NCBI RefSeq assembly: GCF_030936135.1
Contig: NW_026776913.1
Span: 434,001 to 498,000, forward strand
Direction: 5' to 3'
Source: Gavia stellata
Taxonomy: Eukaryota; Chordata; Aves; Gaviiformes; Gaviidae
DNA: 64,000 nt
In this document: positions 21,797 to 33,879 of the stretch, piece after piece
How the letters are laid out: each line of letters opens with the position of its first letter
Position numbering within the stretch: position 1 is the first letter of the stretch
Translations under genes and position numbers: made by a program
The notes under the pieces: model-generated
Seen by the model: only the letters and a program-made list of their open reading frames with translations
Databases searched by the model: none
What the model was told of the DNA's origin: nothing

Positions 21797-22729
21797 TCAG
21801 CTGTTGAAAAATGTCCATGAAAACCATTTCTTGATGGCATCCTTGAGCTCCTGGTTCCTCATGCTGTAGATGAGGGGGTTCACTGCTGGAGGCACCACTG
21901 AGTACAGAACTGCCACCACCAGGTCCAGGGATGGGGAGGAGATGGAGGGGGGCTTCAGGTAGGAAAACATGATGGTGCTGAGGAACAGGGAGACCACAGC
22001 CACGTGAGGGAGGCACGTGGAAAAGGCTTTGTGCCGTCCCTGCTCAGAGGGGATCCTCAGCACGGTCCTCAAGATCTGCACATAGGACAGCACAATGAAA
22101 ACAAAACACCCAAAACTAAAACAAGCACTAACCACAAGAAGCCCAACTTCCCTGAGGTAGGCGTCTGAGCAGGAGAGCTTGAGGATCTGTGGGATTTCAC
22201 AGAAGAACTGGTCCAAGGCATTGCCTTGGCAGAGTGGTATTGAAAATGTATTGGCTGTGTGCAGCACAGCGTAGAGCAACCCACTGCCCCAGGCAGCTGC
22301 TGCCATGTGGACACAAGCTCTGCTGCCCAGGAGGGACCCGTAGTGCAGGGGTTTGCAGATGGCAACATAGCGGTCATACACCATGATGGTGAGAAGATAA
22401 AACTCTGCTGACATGAAGAAGAGAAACAAAAACACTTGGGCAGCACATCCTGCATAGGAAATGGCCCTGGTGTCCCAGAGGGAATTGGCCATGGCTTTGG
22501 GGAGAGTGGTGGAGATGGAGCCCAGGTCGAGGAGGGAGAGGTTGAGGAGGAAGAAGTACATGGGGCTGTGGAGGTGGTGGTCACAGGCTATGGCAGTGAT
22601 GATGAGGCCATTTCCCAGGAGGGCAGCCAGGTAGATGCCCAGGAAGAGGCAGAAGTGCAAGAGCTGCAGCTCCCACGTATGTGTGAATGCCATGAGGAGG
22701 AACTGGGTGACGGAGCTGCTGTTGGACAT
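21797..22729 (-). CDS. OR14-like olfactory receptor (second copy)
   Basis: Intact 310-residue odorant receptor. Seen: NSS glycosylation site at 3, GNGLI at 40, LHSPMYFFL at 53-61, Cys95 and Cys177, YDRYVAIC at 118-125, SYVQIL at 215, KAFSTCLPH at 234-242, NPLIYSMRN at 284-292 and a short basic tail ending FFNS. Length and motifs are normal for the family. The start is the first ATG after the predicted acceptor, 23 bases downstream. It is the direct-duplication partner of the gene at 50785, yet about 35 of 310 residues differ while nearby non-coding sequence is about 99 per cent alike. Expected role: odorant binding in olfactory neuron cilia; ligand unknown. Confidence 0.94.
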   Translation of the reverse strand: MSNSSSVTQFLLMAFTHTWELQLLHFCLFLGIYLAALLGNGLIITAIACDHHLHSPMYFFLLNLSLLDLGSISTTLPKAMANSLWDTRAISYAGCAAQVFLFLFFMSAEFYLLTIMVYDRYVAICKPLHYGSLLGSRACVHMAAAAWGSGLLYAVLHTANTFSIPLCQGNALDQFFCEIPQILKLSCSDAYLREVGLLVVSACFSFGCFVFIVLSYVQILRTVLRIPSEQGRHKAFSTCLPHVAVVSLFLSTIMFSYLKPPSISSPSLDLVVAVLYSVVPPAVNPLIYSMRNQELKDAIKKWFSWTFFNS

Positions 22730-22752
22730 TTTCTTTGTCTATCTATGGGTAC

Positions 22753-24163
22753 CTGTACAAGGAGGAAAAGGTACTGAAGACTTGGGAAGGACTTCTCTGA
22801 GGAAAAACCTATGCCATTTCCCATAGAAATCCCCCTCCCTGAGCTGAATGAGGACTGAGTCAGCTCATTCCCCAACCCCACCAACTGAACGACATGGTGC
22901 CTCACTGTTCAAAACACAGCTGAGACACCTACCTGCCATGAAGACACATCTGGGGCAGCATCCCCCAAGATGGATTCAGAACAGAAGCTGACCCACACCC
23001 CTCACACCAACTCCTGAGAGCGAGAGCACCACAGGCAGGTGGAGAAATACATATGTCTGTGGTCTGAAAAGCTGAAGTAAGGAGAGAAAGGCAGATGGGC
23101 ATGCAGTGAAGCCTTCCCTTTACCCAGCCGTGCTCTCTACCTCACAGACAGCAACACTGCAGGGCACTGTTTTTAGCATATTTCTTGTGTATTGACTGTA
23201 GAACACATGCACTGCTCCTGCACTGGAGGTCCAGCTGCTGAGGAGGTGATTCATGCCCTGGACCCTGTGGCCCTGGGGATGAGGCTGTGCTGGGTGGCAG
23301 AGGAGACCAGGGACTTGCTCTGGGGAAGTTCTCTGAACTGCAGGGGATGGCAGGGAGGTGTCCAAATTCTCCCTCCCGCAGCACTTCTTATAGGAGGAAC
23401 CTGTTTCTCAGTGTCTCTGATGCCTGGGGCTCTCCCTGCTGGGAGCTGATTCTCTCTCCTCCTGCAGCAAAGCACTGCCCAGGGGCATCTCTGTGTGTGC
23501 AGTGAGCAAAAGAGCTGCTCAGAGAAGGGCTAACAAGAACTGGGCTGTTTGTGCCTTCTCCAGAAGAGAGAAGTAAATTGCCATTACCCACTGCCCACCC
23601 AAGAACTAATAGGAGAAATGTCAAAGCACAGACTCCTGCCCTTGCAGGTAAATGCTGCCTTTACCTCCCTCTTCAGAACAACCCTCTGCAAATATCCTCA
23701 GAGTGATCTGGGGCTGTGAGCAGCCCTGACCCACACAGCACCCTCTCAACAGCAGAAGCACCCTGCCATTGCACTGGTCTCTCCTTCCACCCCCAGCTTC
23801 TCCCCACAGCGCCGTGGGGAGCTCCCCGGGCAGGCTGAGTGCTGACCCTGGCAGGCGGCAGAGTCCCTGCCCCATCACCCAGCCCCGGGGGTGCAGGGAC
23901 CCTGCTCGGAAGGACAGCCCTGGGCACCCCTGGCTGCACACCCACCTTCACACCCTGCAGCCGTCCCTGGCAGAAGGCAGCCCTCATGCCCTGTCCCTCT
24001 CATGGTGCAGCAGGGAAGCCCTGCTCTGGGGCACCTCCTCCTCCTCTACACTGGAGAACCTGTGGCAGTTCTTCCTGAAAGGTCTCACAGTTTGTGGGAT
24101 GTGCCAGCATTAGGAGATCTGCCCGTGAACTGTACCTAAATTGCCCCACACCCAGAGACTTAC
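22753..24163 (-). other. Predicted 5' UTR intron of the second OR14 gene
   Basis: The acceptor, in gene orientation, is a pyrimidine tract ending TCCTTGTACAG with AG at plus 22753-22754. The donor ACG|GTAAGT has GT at plus 24162-24163. Predicted length 1411 bases. The leader after the acceptor (GTACCCATAG) differs from that of the genes at 8371 and 37270, defining a second subtype shared with 50785. Confidence 0.5.
23250..23677. other. Segment present only in C copy 1
   Basis: 428 bases lie between AGGAGGTGA and ACAACCCTCTGCA. In copy 2 these two edges are joined directly at 52230-52231. It holds no recognisable gene. Either copy 2 lost it or copy 1 gained it; part (near 23400-23500) resembles sequence around 10300-10420, which favours loss in copy 2. 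Confidence 0.6.
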
Positions 24164-25370
24164 CGTGTCAAGGGCTGTGAAGATTTCTCCTCCAGTGAGC
24201 TCGCTTCTGTCCTCCCACCCCAGACTGCCTTTAACCTCTCTCTGCCTTGATCCTCTCCCCTCGGTGCCTGCAGGCAGTGCCCTCAGCCCTGCTGCGCTCT
24301 GCAGAGGAGCTGCTCCTGGGTAGAGCTGTCTCTCCTCAGCGCTGCCCGCTTGCCCTGAGCTCCCTCCATCCCAGGAGCCCGGCCCAGCTCAGCAGCAGAG
24401 GAGCAGCCCAAGGCGGCACTTTCTCTGCCCCTCGGGGCTCCCCCCAGGGGTCCCTGGGGCTCCAGGGGAACCTGCTGTGAAACAGGCTGGAGCAATCACT
24501 GAGGTTCCCTCCCGCAGCTGGGGAGAGACACTTCTTTCCAGCACTGTCATTTCCCTGCTGAGAGACAGACTCACGCCTAAATACCAACTTTTCTTGGCCC
24601 ATCTTTAGACAGGACAGCCAGACAGGGACAGGCAGGGATCTCCTTTACCCCTGCTGAGGGAAGGGATGCAGCTGAGCCCGACAAGGCATCTCATCCTGGG
24701 TTTGGAGTGCTGGGGCTGGAAGGGCACTCAGCTCCCTCCCATGCACACCACAGACCCACAGCAGGTGGGATTCCTCTTGCCCCCCTTCAGGTGGACACAC
24801 AATAGGCACCTGCATGTGAGCTCCTGCTCTCAGCTCCCATGGTAATTAATGGAGCTGGAGGCCAGGAGTGAGCTGTTCAGATGCAGTTGTCTGGTGACAC
24901 CTGAGGTGCCAGAGGTGGTCAAAGATATGTGCCGCTAATAGAGACAGATTGAAGATACGTGCAGGCTGATGTAGAGACAGGCCAACATCTGGGGCATCTT
25001 CTTGGAGGCTCTTGGGAATTTCCTTTGGCCAACTGAAAGGACAGCTGCTGCCCAAATTAAGGGCAACTGAACCTGTCCCTACTCGTTATGTTCAGGTCAG
25101 CCTATAGAGACATTCATAGGATGGAATGGAGTCGTATGCCACAGGGAGAGCTCCGTCTCTTTCTTCCTCTCCTCCAGGTGTTGGGTTTATTTGATCTTCA
25201 CTGACTGTATTGGCAGGTGTCTCGTGTTCATCCCCACATTGGGGTACAGAATTCAAGGCAGCTGCTCAATGTGATGTTCAAATCCAGGCCCACAGAGCTA
25301 CATGAGATGCCAGGGCTGGCAAGAAAATCACAGGACCAACAGGAAAGGAATTCCCATTCAGGGTGGGTGT
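23678..25370 (-). promoter_or_regulatory. Block B, copy 2: upstream region of the second OR14 gene
   Basis: It has the donor (plus 24158-24164), CCCNNGGG sites at 24443-24450 and 24452-24459, and TAATTA at 24843-24848, all in the same order and spacing as copy 1. It is a full-length copy. Beyond 25100 it continues into the segment shared with 12100-12420 and 62515-62800. Confidence 0.55.
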
Positions 25371-26589
25371 GTGACAGACAATCCAGTCTGCATGCCATGC
25401 AGACTCTGTCCAGAGAAGAGAGTCTCCCATTTTGGTCATTCAAACTCATACTGTATTCCCTTAGGAGGAAATGACTCTATTCCTCTTCTCCACAGTCAGT
25501 CAGAAATGATGTTCTCAGGAGACCTTCCTGCTGCATTGTCAGACAGAGACAAGGCCATGCAGGTGCTATGATGGCCGGTACCGAGCGGGAGCTGCCCGCA
25601 GGCTGCACTGTGACAAGGAGCTGCTGAGATTGTCTTGTGCCCAAGGGATCTCTTCAGCACAGTACAGGTGCGGAGGCCACGCTGTACATGCAGCACAGCG
25701 CAGCACAGCACTAACTGTTCGAAGCACAATGGTCTTCTGGTCAGGACCAGTGATCAGGTTTCCCTGTGAGAAGTCTGCGCTCCACCCCGGTGCCACGGCT
25801 GAGGTGCTGCAGCCCAAAGGTGCACGGCCAGGAGGAGCTGGAGCACAGGCAGGAGGAGCTGAAGCCCCAGGACTTGTCACTCTACTGTGATGGTTTGGGA
25901 TTAAATGAGAAGTGGTGGCACAGCTTGCTGAGCTGGGGTGCTGCAGTGGAGGGATACAGGCTCTGATGGAGAAGGTGACAGGGAGGACAAGAATTGTGGG
26001 GAAGCACCCTGTGTGAAGGAGCAGCTAGGATATATGGAGCTCCTCTATGAGATGGGCAACAGGTTGGGCCAGCTTCTGTGAGTGAGGATGAGAAGAGAAG
26101 TCAGTAAGGGTGACATGGTCTTGGCACTCATAACCTACTTTGTCAGGGAGAGGAAACAGCAATAGTCCTCTCTCAGCAAGCCGAGGAAGTCTCCAGGTTA
26201 AGGAGCAGGTTCCTGTGGGGGACTGTAAGCACCCTGGCATTCCCTGGCCAGGCAAAGCGACAGGATGCCGGCAGCCTGGAGGCTCCTGGGACAAGTTCCG
26301 AACAGAGCTGCCAGGTGGGACAACAAGGGGGATGCTCACCTGGAGGTGGTACTTGCAAACAAGGAAATAGTGGGGTCCCAGGTGTCAGAGGAAGACCAGC
26401 AGCAGAGCACAGGCTGGTGGACTCCAGAGGAGAAGACTTTGATGTATGGGGGGACTGATCCAGGTGGTGCCGTGGGAAGCAGCTCTGAAGGGGGAAGGAG
26501 CTCAGGAAATGTGATAGGCCTTGCAGGACAGCCTCTCCCGAGCACAAGAAGGATCTCTCTGAATACCTATGGAAAGAAACATTCATATG
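25371..26589 (+). other. Unrecognised repeat-like segment before a CR1
   Basis: No intact gene. Around 25800-25970 the plus frame reads GGAGAQAGGAE-like and then GLNEKWWHSLLSWG; the next stretch is broken by stops. Its position just before CR1 sequence suggests a CR1 5' or ORF1-side remnant, but I cannot confirm this. The partner is at 60540-61735 (-). Confidence 0.35.
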
Positions 26590-26998
26590 TTGGCCAACAT
26601 TGCTATGATGGCCAACTGCATGCTGGCTTATATCAGAAACAGTGTGGCCGGCAGGACTAGGGAAGTGATTGTCCCCCTGTAGAGAGGTGGGTGCTGGTCT
26701 CTTCTCCCAAGTGACAAGTGATAGGAGAAGAGGAAACAGCCACAAGTTGTGCCAGGGGAAGTTTAGACTGAATATTAGGAATAATTTCTTCACTGAAAAG
26801 GTTGTCAGACAGTGGAACAGGCTGCCATGGGACGTGGATGAGTCACCATCGCTGGAGGTTTTTAAAAGACGTGTGGATGAGGCGCTGAGGGACATGGTTT
26901 AGTGGTGGACTTAGCAGGGTTAGCTTTACAGTTGGACTTGATGATCTTCAAGGTCTTTTCCAACCTAAACCATTCTATGAATTGATGTTTCTATGATC
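26590..26998 (+). mobile_element. CR1 LINE, internally deleted, with 3' end
   Basis: It begins with CR1 sequence (ATCAGAAACAGTGTGGCC, GGGAAGTGATTGTCCCCCTGTA) and then jumps to AGAGAGGTGGGTGCTGG..., skipping about 200 bases that lie between these two parts in the CR1 at 17968. The rest encodes [40 protein letters not shown] and [15 protein letters not shown], then the 3' UTR. The same deletion is in the mirror copy at 60125-60545, so it predates the P2 duplication. Confidence 0.85.
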
Positions 26999-29900
26999 CT
27001 TGTACAGAGTCCGCACACGAGTGCCACGAATCGATGCCACCATTACAGAAATGTAGACAAGGCATTTGACCAGGTTGTTGAACCCTGCAATAGGTATGCC
27101 ATGCCTCCTGAAGTTCCCGCAAGCACCTAAGCTTTTGTGCAGAGAAGTGTGAGTCCTCTTTAGGTGTCCTGCCTGTCTCCTGCCCCATGCTGTGCCTTAG
27201 GCTGTGAAGAGAATCAAAACCAACTTTATGACTAGGTTAGCTTCATTTTACATGCTGAAATACAGGGCAGATGAAGGGAGCTCTGAGCTTCCAGGCTCTC
27301 AGCCACCCAGTTAGGACTTCAGAGAATGGAAATGCAGGTAATCCTCTTGTGCCAGTGTACACCACATCAAAATTCTGCCTTCCTTTGTACCTTTTCGCTA
27401 ACCTGGGATCTGCCCTTTGGCTGCCTTTGGTTAAAAAAGAAACTATTCTTCTCTTCCACCTCCCCCTCCTCAAAAAAGCAGAGAAAAAAGATATGGAGCA
27501 TGGATTACTTAAGGGCAATACTGTATCTTTAAATGATAAGAGAGAGCAAAGATAGTACAACAAATGGCAAAACATCCTTGAGAGCTTCATTATTTTCACT
27601 TGTCTCCAAAAGTCAGCCTGCTTAGATCTTGGAAGGACTACCTCAAACCTCTGCAACCCAAATCCCTCCAACCTTCTCTTAGCCAAGGTCCTTTAGACCA
27701 GGACACTTCTGCCCATCACTTCAGCGCACTGTCCAATCTCTCTTTTTCAGCTGGGTGACGTCAAGGTACTCCATTGCAACACCTTCCCTACAAATGTCTT
27801 CTCTCCATGCTGATCCCACTTGGATCATGCCATGTTACGTACGGCTCCATCCTCCTCTTGCAGAGCTCCATTGGATGGGCAGTTTTCCATTTCTTTCATG
27901 CCCATTCACCTTCACAACATTTTCTCTTGCATGCATACCACATATCGTCTGAAGAAGCACATTTACCACCCACAGCTTCATTCATTTCCAGATGCAGGCT
28001 GAGATATTTCTCCTCTTGGAGCAGACATTGTGCAAAACTGCTCCATATATGGAAACCCACTTCAATCCTGCATATTCATTTGGGCTAAAAAAAAGATAAT
28101 AAAAATATCCTGAGCTAGTTTCTCAAAGACACATTTTCAAAGTGGCAAAGCAGTTTCAATATGTAAATGCTGAGAGCCAAGTTACAAAGAGAGAGGGAAA
28201 AATAGGTGAAGACTCACAAATTTGTCCAGACTCACAAATTCTCTGTCAGTCAAGAGCAAGTCCCACAGCCTGGGGGATGTTTTCATTACTTGACCCTCTG
28301 GGAAGTTTTGTTTCTTGGGCCTCTTGGCTCAAGCCTGTGGCATTGACATTTCCAGGAAGAGGAAGAGTTCCGGTTGAGGTATCAAACTTTTGCCCATCCT
28401 GCCTGGAGATCCAGGAGAGTTGTGTCACACAACACCCAGTGTCATAGTGAAGACGGAGGCAGTGTGAATTGTCGCGGTTTGGACTCCAATGGAAACTCAA
28501 TGCCTGAGCTGTCAGGACCACATTGCTGCAGTTAGACAGAAGTTCCTTGACACGGCTGTGCATTCCAACCTAGTTGGCAGAGTTTTTCACAGCCCTCACT
28601 GAAATAGGCAGGGTGTCAAGGAGCGGAGAACTCATTTCCGTTTCCCAAATCCCAGGGCAGTGCCCAAACCATCCTTTCCTTGTCCCCTGGCATCCCATTG
28701 CTTGAGATGCTAATCTGCTGGGGCTTCTCTCAGTAAATATTCAATAATACTTCAGGTGCTTGTGTGATTTCCCTAAGAGTATCAGCATTTTAAAAATTAG
28801 AAAAAAAACTAAACCAAACCCCCAACATTAATCTGCCTAAATATAAATATCTGCAACACAGCAGTTTGCATCTCTGATGGCCACTCTGGGCAATGCCAGT
28901 TAAATAAGTATTTGCAGTGTCAGCCATTATACCTCATCCTCAAGGACAAATCCAAAGCAGTTCAGAGGAAAGGTGCCCTTGAAAAGTCATCTTTTGTGTC
29001 CCCACTCCAGAGTGGCAGAGGCTGGATGCCCTTCTCAGGACAGACTCCTTGCCAGGAAGCCACAGGCATGGGGGGAGCTCACCTGGTTCTTACTGGCACT
29101 TCACTCGCATCCCTTTTGGTGTATCTCTTCCTTCTCTGTGTCTACTCTTTCCACACACAGGAATGACAGAAGAACAAACATTTCATAAAAACTTGTCATA
29201 AAGTCCTTGTTAGACACAAGAAGTCCCCCCATGAAATCTGGAGGGAGCCCGGAAGATTGCCTTAAGCAGCAAGAAGAGCCAAGAAGCTCAAGGCCTCTTC
29301 TGAAGTGCAGCAAATTCTTGCAGCCAAGACCTGAGCCTGGAAGTGGGAAGGAATTTCTGTCTGTGGGTGGAGGAGGAACAAGTGTGTTGTGGGAGTATGT
29401 CAGGGCTGAAGGCCCTTGCGCAAATCAGAGATGATGGAGACATTCCCACCTTGTGCGCTTGCCTCAGCCTAGGAAATGGGGAGAGCCTGCTGCTGGGGGT
29501 GTGTGTGCTCAGTCATGCCCCATGAGCTGACCTTGCTCTCTTTTGCAAGAAAGAAGAAAACAGGAGGACTCGGTTTGCAGTATCTAAGTCAGACAGTGGG
29601 ACACAAATAAGTAATTACATTGTTGGAGGGGAGTCAGAATACGAGAAGGAAAGAAGGGGGAAGTAATGATTTCTGTGTTAAAAGATGGGGAAACTGAGAC
29701 CCAACTTGTGCATCTTTCCTCTGCGCAAGGATCTACTATTTTTTTTTTCAGAGGAGCTGACCCTATCAGAGTAGCTTTCACAGTTGTCCTCTGCTAGGAA
29801 GCCCAGAGAACAAGAGGGATTGGATTCACCGAGTTGGATTTAGACATGTCCAGTGGAAGGGCTTGATCCAGCTGCCCACTTCTCCCTGCCAATAGGGAGA

Positions 29901-30267
29901 TGCCGGGAGGAATCCCAGACATGCAGGAATGCCACGCCTCAGCCTGGCTGGGTGACAGAAGAGAAAACAGCATGCTTAGAGTCAGTTTCCTCCCACTCCT
30001 GGGCAGGTGTGGCATTTCAACAGCTCCCACTTGCAGGATCACCAACGGCTTTACTTTAAAGAAGGAAGAAAGCCAGGCAAGTTTTTTACACTCTTCAAGA
30101 CCAGACCTATATTTCTTTAAGACACAAATTCCCTTCTCCCGCTTCTCATTCCACAACCAGTCCCAAGATTCTGCACTTCTAAAGATATACCTGGTACACA
30201 AAAGAGGCACTTACGAGTGGTCCCCACTTGATCAAAAGAGATCCACCACCTGTTTATTCCTGGTGGA
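26999..30267. other. Intergenic, mirrored at 56830-60124
   Basis: About 3.3 kb without a recognisable gene. The module at 29430-29550 also occurs at 15750-15870. A run of nine T at 29742 equals a run of 13 A at 57350 in the mirror. Open frames of up to about 150 codons are not conserved as proteins. Confidence 0.5.
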
Positions 30268-31246
30268 TCACAACATGTATGAGCTCTCGATGCAGGCCAC
30301 AGTTTTTCTGAGTGCATTTCCAAGAGACCCCTTGACCTCCCTGTTCCGCAGGCTGTAGAGGAGTGGATTGACCAGGGGTGTGAGGATGGTGTAGAAAAAG
30401 GAGAGGACTTCATGGAGCTGCCTCAGGGAGGCTGTCCTGGGTGTCATATAGACAAGGATGAGGGTGCCATAGAAAACAGTCACCACGATGAGGTGAGAGG
30501 AGCAGGTGGTGAAGGCCTTCTGCCTCCCCATGGTGGTTGGGATCCTCAGGACTGCAGCTCTGGTGCAGATGTAGGATACCAGTGTGAGCCCAAATGGGAA
30601 GACTACATCCAGAAAGCAGACTCTGAAAGTAACCAGCCTAAGCACCGTGGTGTCACTGCAGGCAAGCTCTAGCAATGGGGCAAAACCACAGAAGAAGTGA
30701 TCAGTGGCATTGGGAGCACAGAACTGTAACCTGGAAAAGAGCCCGGTGACTATGGTAGACATGAGCAATGCTGCTAGCCAAGACCCAGCCGCCAGCTGGA
30801 GACAGAGCTTCCAGTTCATGAGGCTTGCCTAGAGCAGGGCTTGACAGATGGCCAAGTAGCGATCCTAGGACATGGTGGCCAGCAGATAGCACTCGGTACC
30901 TGCAAAACAGCCAAAGAAAAAGAGCTGTTCCATGCAGCCTTGAGCAGAAATGGTTCTGTCCCTGGCTAGGAAGCTGGCCAGCAGCCTGGGCAGGATAGTG
31001 GAGGTGTAGCAGATTTCCACACTGGAGAAATTCCCCAGGAAGACGGACATGGGAGTGTGAAGATGCCCATCTGCCAGCACCAGCACAACAATGAGGATGT
31101 TAACAAACACCGTCACGATGTAGATCCCGAGGGAGAGGAGAAAGAGAGGCGCCTGAAGCTTGGGGACATTACTCAGTCCCAGCAGGAGGAGGAACTCCAG
31201 TGGTGATGTCCACGTGTCCCATTCTTCTTTCTCTATGAAGTGCTGT
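30268..31246 (-). pseudogene. Olfactory receptor pseudogene, class II, OR11A/OR6-like
   Basis: One continuous frame covers nearly a whole receptor: SPLEFLLLLGLSN, LADGHLHTPMSVFLGN, GCMEQLFFFGCFAGTECYLL, DRYLAICQALL, DHFFCGFAPLLELACSD, GRQKAFTTCSSHLIVV, TPLVNPLLYSLRN and a tail ending SYML. Two in-frame TAG codons break it, at 30865-30867 (the tyrosine before DRY position, MS-stop-DRY) and at 30829-30831. No frameshift is needed between the parts. HTPMS replaces the usual HTPMY. The N-terminal start is unclear; no good ATG precedes EEWDTW closely. The subfamily is tentative. The mirror copy at 56496-56829 keeps only the last third. Confidence 0.85.
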
Positions 31247-33348
31247 AGGACTTTCTTTTCCCCACCTGTCAGGAAGGAAACCTGAGGAAGGGCATGCGCT
31301 TCTGTGTTTGTTGGACAAAGGAATTGGGAAGTAGTCACTGCCAGAGACAACATGGAGGTTTTCCCTCCTCTGACTGAATTCACACTTGGCTTAGGGGCTC
31401 CATTCCTCGTGAAAGGGCAGGAACAGGTTATTTGAGAGGGCCAAACTGCTCTTCTTGGAAGAACCTCCTCTCATTAGAGAGATGAGTTGCCGCATTGAGG
31501 TGCCTATTTCTGTGTAATGAAAGAGAATGTTCATTTGCTCACATTAGATTATGACGCATGAAGTTATTCCCCGTAGTACCCAGCATAGGCGTTAGCCAAG
31601 TCCCGCTTTCAAGCAACAGAAAGAGGGGCCCGACAGAAAAGCTCCATCATGCAAAAAAAGCCTTTAGGGCAATGCATCGTGCCATGGACTGTTTCTTCAC
31701 TCTGAGGAAGAACTTTCTCAAAATTTATACCTTTACAGCGAGTTGAAGATGGCCGAGGCAGTCACCTAGACAGCCCAGAGTGCTCCCGGAGTGGAGGAGC
31801 CCTTTTACTCAGTGATTCACCCCACCTACACTGGGGTGCCTTGGTCCAGAAGGTGCTTCCATGGGGAGGGTGCCTCAGATTCACTGCTCGCTCTAAATCA
31901 CATCCCATGTAGATGGCTGAGAGACAACTGTGAGAGAGCTGAGGGATAGAGATGGATCCCTAAGATACGAGCAAGATGGAGAAAGAGACAGCGAGAGATT
32001 AAGAGAGTTGAGAACATAAGGGACATGTCTTGGCACCCTGGCCCCATACACTCTGCCCCAACCTCTGCCTGTCCACTGAGGTGTGTGAGTGCCCATTAGC
32101 TTATGCCCCACAGCTCTGACTGCACTGACCACCACGCTGCCTGTATCTGGGTTCAGCAGTGTCAAGGACACAGAGAGGGTATCTAAGGAAAGAGGAGCTG
32201 GAATGAGAAGACAGGCAGGACAGGACTGTACCAAGACACATGGTCTCACTTCATAGCTGCCACTGTGCCAAGAGCCACTGGCACAAAAAGGCAACACTGT
32301 GACAGGGATTAGAGAAGAGGAGAGGTTTCCTTTTAATTTTGGAGAGACTTTAAGGTACAGTTGTAACCCTCATGTCTTCAAAGGATGGCCCTGCTGAGCA
32401 AGAGTCCATCCCTTCTGTAAATGATCACACGTTGCCCGGTATGTGGCTCAGGGCACTTGGCATTACCTATGGGAAAACTAAGCTGCCAAGTCTATGCTAA
32501 GCACAGTTCTCCTGAAGACCACTGTAGGAGGAGATGATAACACCTTCTAGAGTGCTGATCTTCCCTGCTATCACAGGATGCCAGACAATGAACTCATGTT
32601 TTTAGACATTAAAGTTATAAAAGTCTATGTCTGAACAAGCTAATTCCACTGAATGTGCTGGATTAGCTGAAGTATTGGCTCAGGGAGCATTGTGTCAAGG
32701 AATGGACATTTATTTCACCAAACTTGTTGTGGAGACAGGTGCACTGTTACTCCAAACTACATTCCTGACCAATATTCCAGATTCTGGACCAAATTAGAAG
32801 AGAGGTCATTCTCAACAGTTCAACTGGACTGAATTTCAGGCATGTTTTTGTTCTGACCAGGAGGTTAACAGAGATGTAAGTGCCACTTGGTCCAGAAAGC
32901 AAGCTGTTATTGTTCTCTTCATTGTGTTCCACCTATTTTCTGTCATTTCCTAATGACTAAGAGGTTCAGCAAAGATCTGCCACCAAAATAATCGGGAAAA
33001 CAGATTTAGGAGGAAGGCGCAGTTGCATGAGAACTGGAGGAGGGTGAAGCTTGTTGAGAATTGGGTGTGCCATGGAGGGATGAAGTCCTCTGCTTGTTGC
33101 TTTCTGTCTTGGTTTGCACGCTTAGAAAATGCCACTGTGGTATTCACCAGGGTTTGTAAAGTGCTTGTAGGTCATTTGAAAGGCATTGCTATGTAGGGTC
33201 GTCTTATGAGGATGTGTTGCAGAAGAGAGTCTGTTGTGATATTCGATTAAGGAGATCTTACACTGCTAAGAAAGAGAGGTCTCATTTCTGCAGATGCATC
33301 ATAACCATGTGTTTGCCCTCCCCACCCCTCTCCCCTTTCAAAATCCAC
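31247..33348. other. Intergenic between two OR pseudogenes
   Basis: No gene seen. Mirrored at 54797-56425. Mostly AT-moderate single-copy sequence; nothing in it matches other blocks. Confidence 0.5.
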
Positions 33349-33872
33349 TTACAACACCTCTTCTGAGGTGGAAAAGCAGTTTCTGAAGATTATCCCACTT
33401 CTTTTGAAACCTGCCTTGAGAGCATCTTTCATCAGCTGGTTCCTGAGGCTGAAAATAAAGGGACTCATCAAAGGAGTTGGCACTGTGTTGAGAAGGGCCA
33501 CTGCCTTGTTTCAGGAAATGAGGTGACTTGAAGGCTGGACATACATGAAGATGCAGCCCAGAAGGGAGCAGAAGTAGCACTGAGTTAAGCAGCCTGGGCA
33601 GGACATGGCTTTGCTGGCCATGCACAAGTTTCCTACGGCTTTGGGTATGATGGATATGGTGATGAAAACCTCCAAACAGGAGAGGTTACAGAGGGAAAAG
33701 TATGTGGGACTGTGGAGGTCTCTTTCAGCAAGAACGAGGGAATGATCGGCAGGTTTGTCCCTAAGATCACCAGGTACGAAGCCAGGAGAGCGATTGCCAT
33801 GAGGCGCTCCGGATGGTGGAGGGAGGGGAAGCCCAAGAGAAGGAACTCTGTGACAGTCGTATGGTTCAACAT
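33349..33872 (-). pseudogene. Olfactory receptor pseudogene, class II, OR6/OR10-like, internally deleted
   Basis: The start ATG at 33872 gives MLNHTTVTEFLLLGFPSLHH (NHT glycosylation site, TEFLLLGF hallmark), then TM1 and, after a frame change near residue 50, ERDLHSPTYFSLCNLS, FITISIIPKAVGN and CPGCLTQCYF. The receptor then jumps, after a stretch that reads CIFMYV, to the C-terminal part FSLRNQLMKDALKAGF ending EEVL. TM4 to TM6, including DRY and KAFSTC, are gone. The reader should treat it as long dead. Mirror: 54271-54796. The subfamily is tentative. Confidence 0.8.
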
Positions 33873-33879
33873 TTCTGCA

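Larger units (their letters stand above)
16235..24600 (+). repeat. Direct duplication C, copy 1
   Basis: This segment matches 45371 to about 52600 in the same orientation, offset about 29136 at the left end. Order in both: block F, antisense CR1, sense CR1, intergenic stretch, block E, CR1 tail, OR14 gene, block B. Flanks such as 18525-18890 differ from the partner by about two substitutions and one 3-base indel, so the duplication looks recent. Divergence rises towards the OR gene. Copy 1 alone has 23250-23677 and about 130 bp near 20110-20240. Confidence 0.88.
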
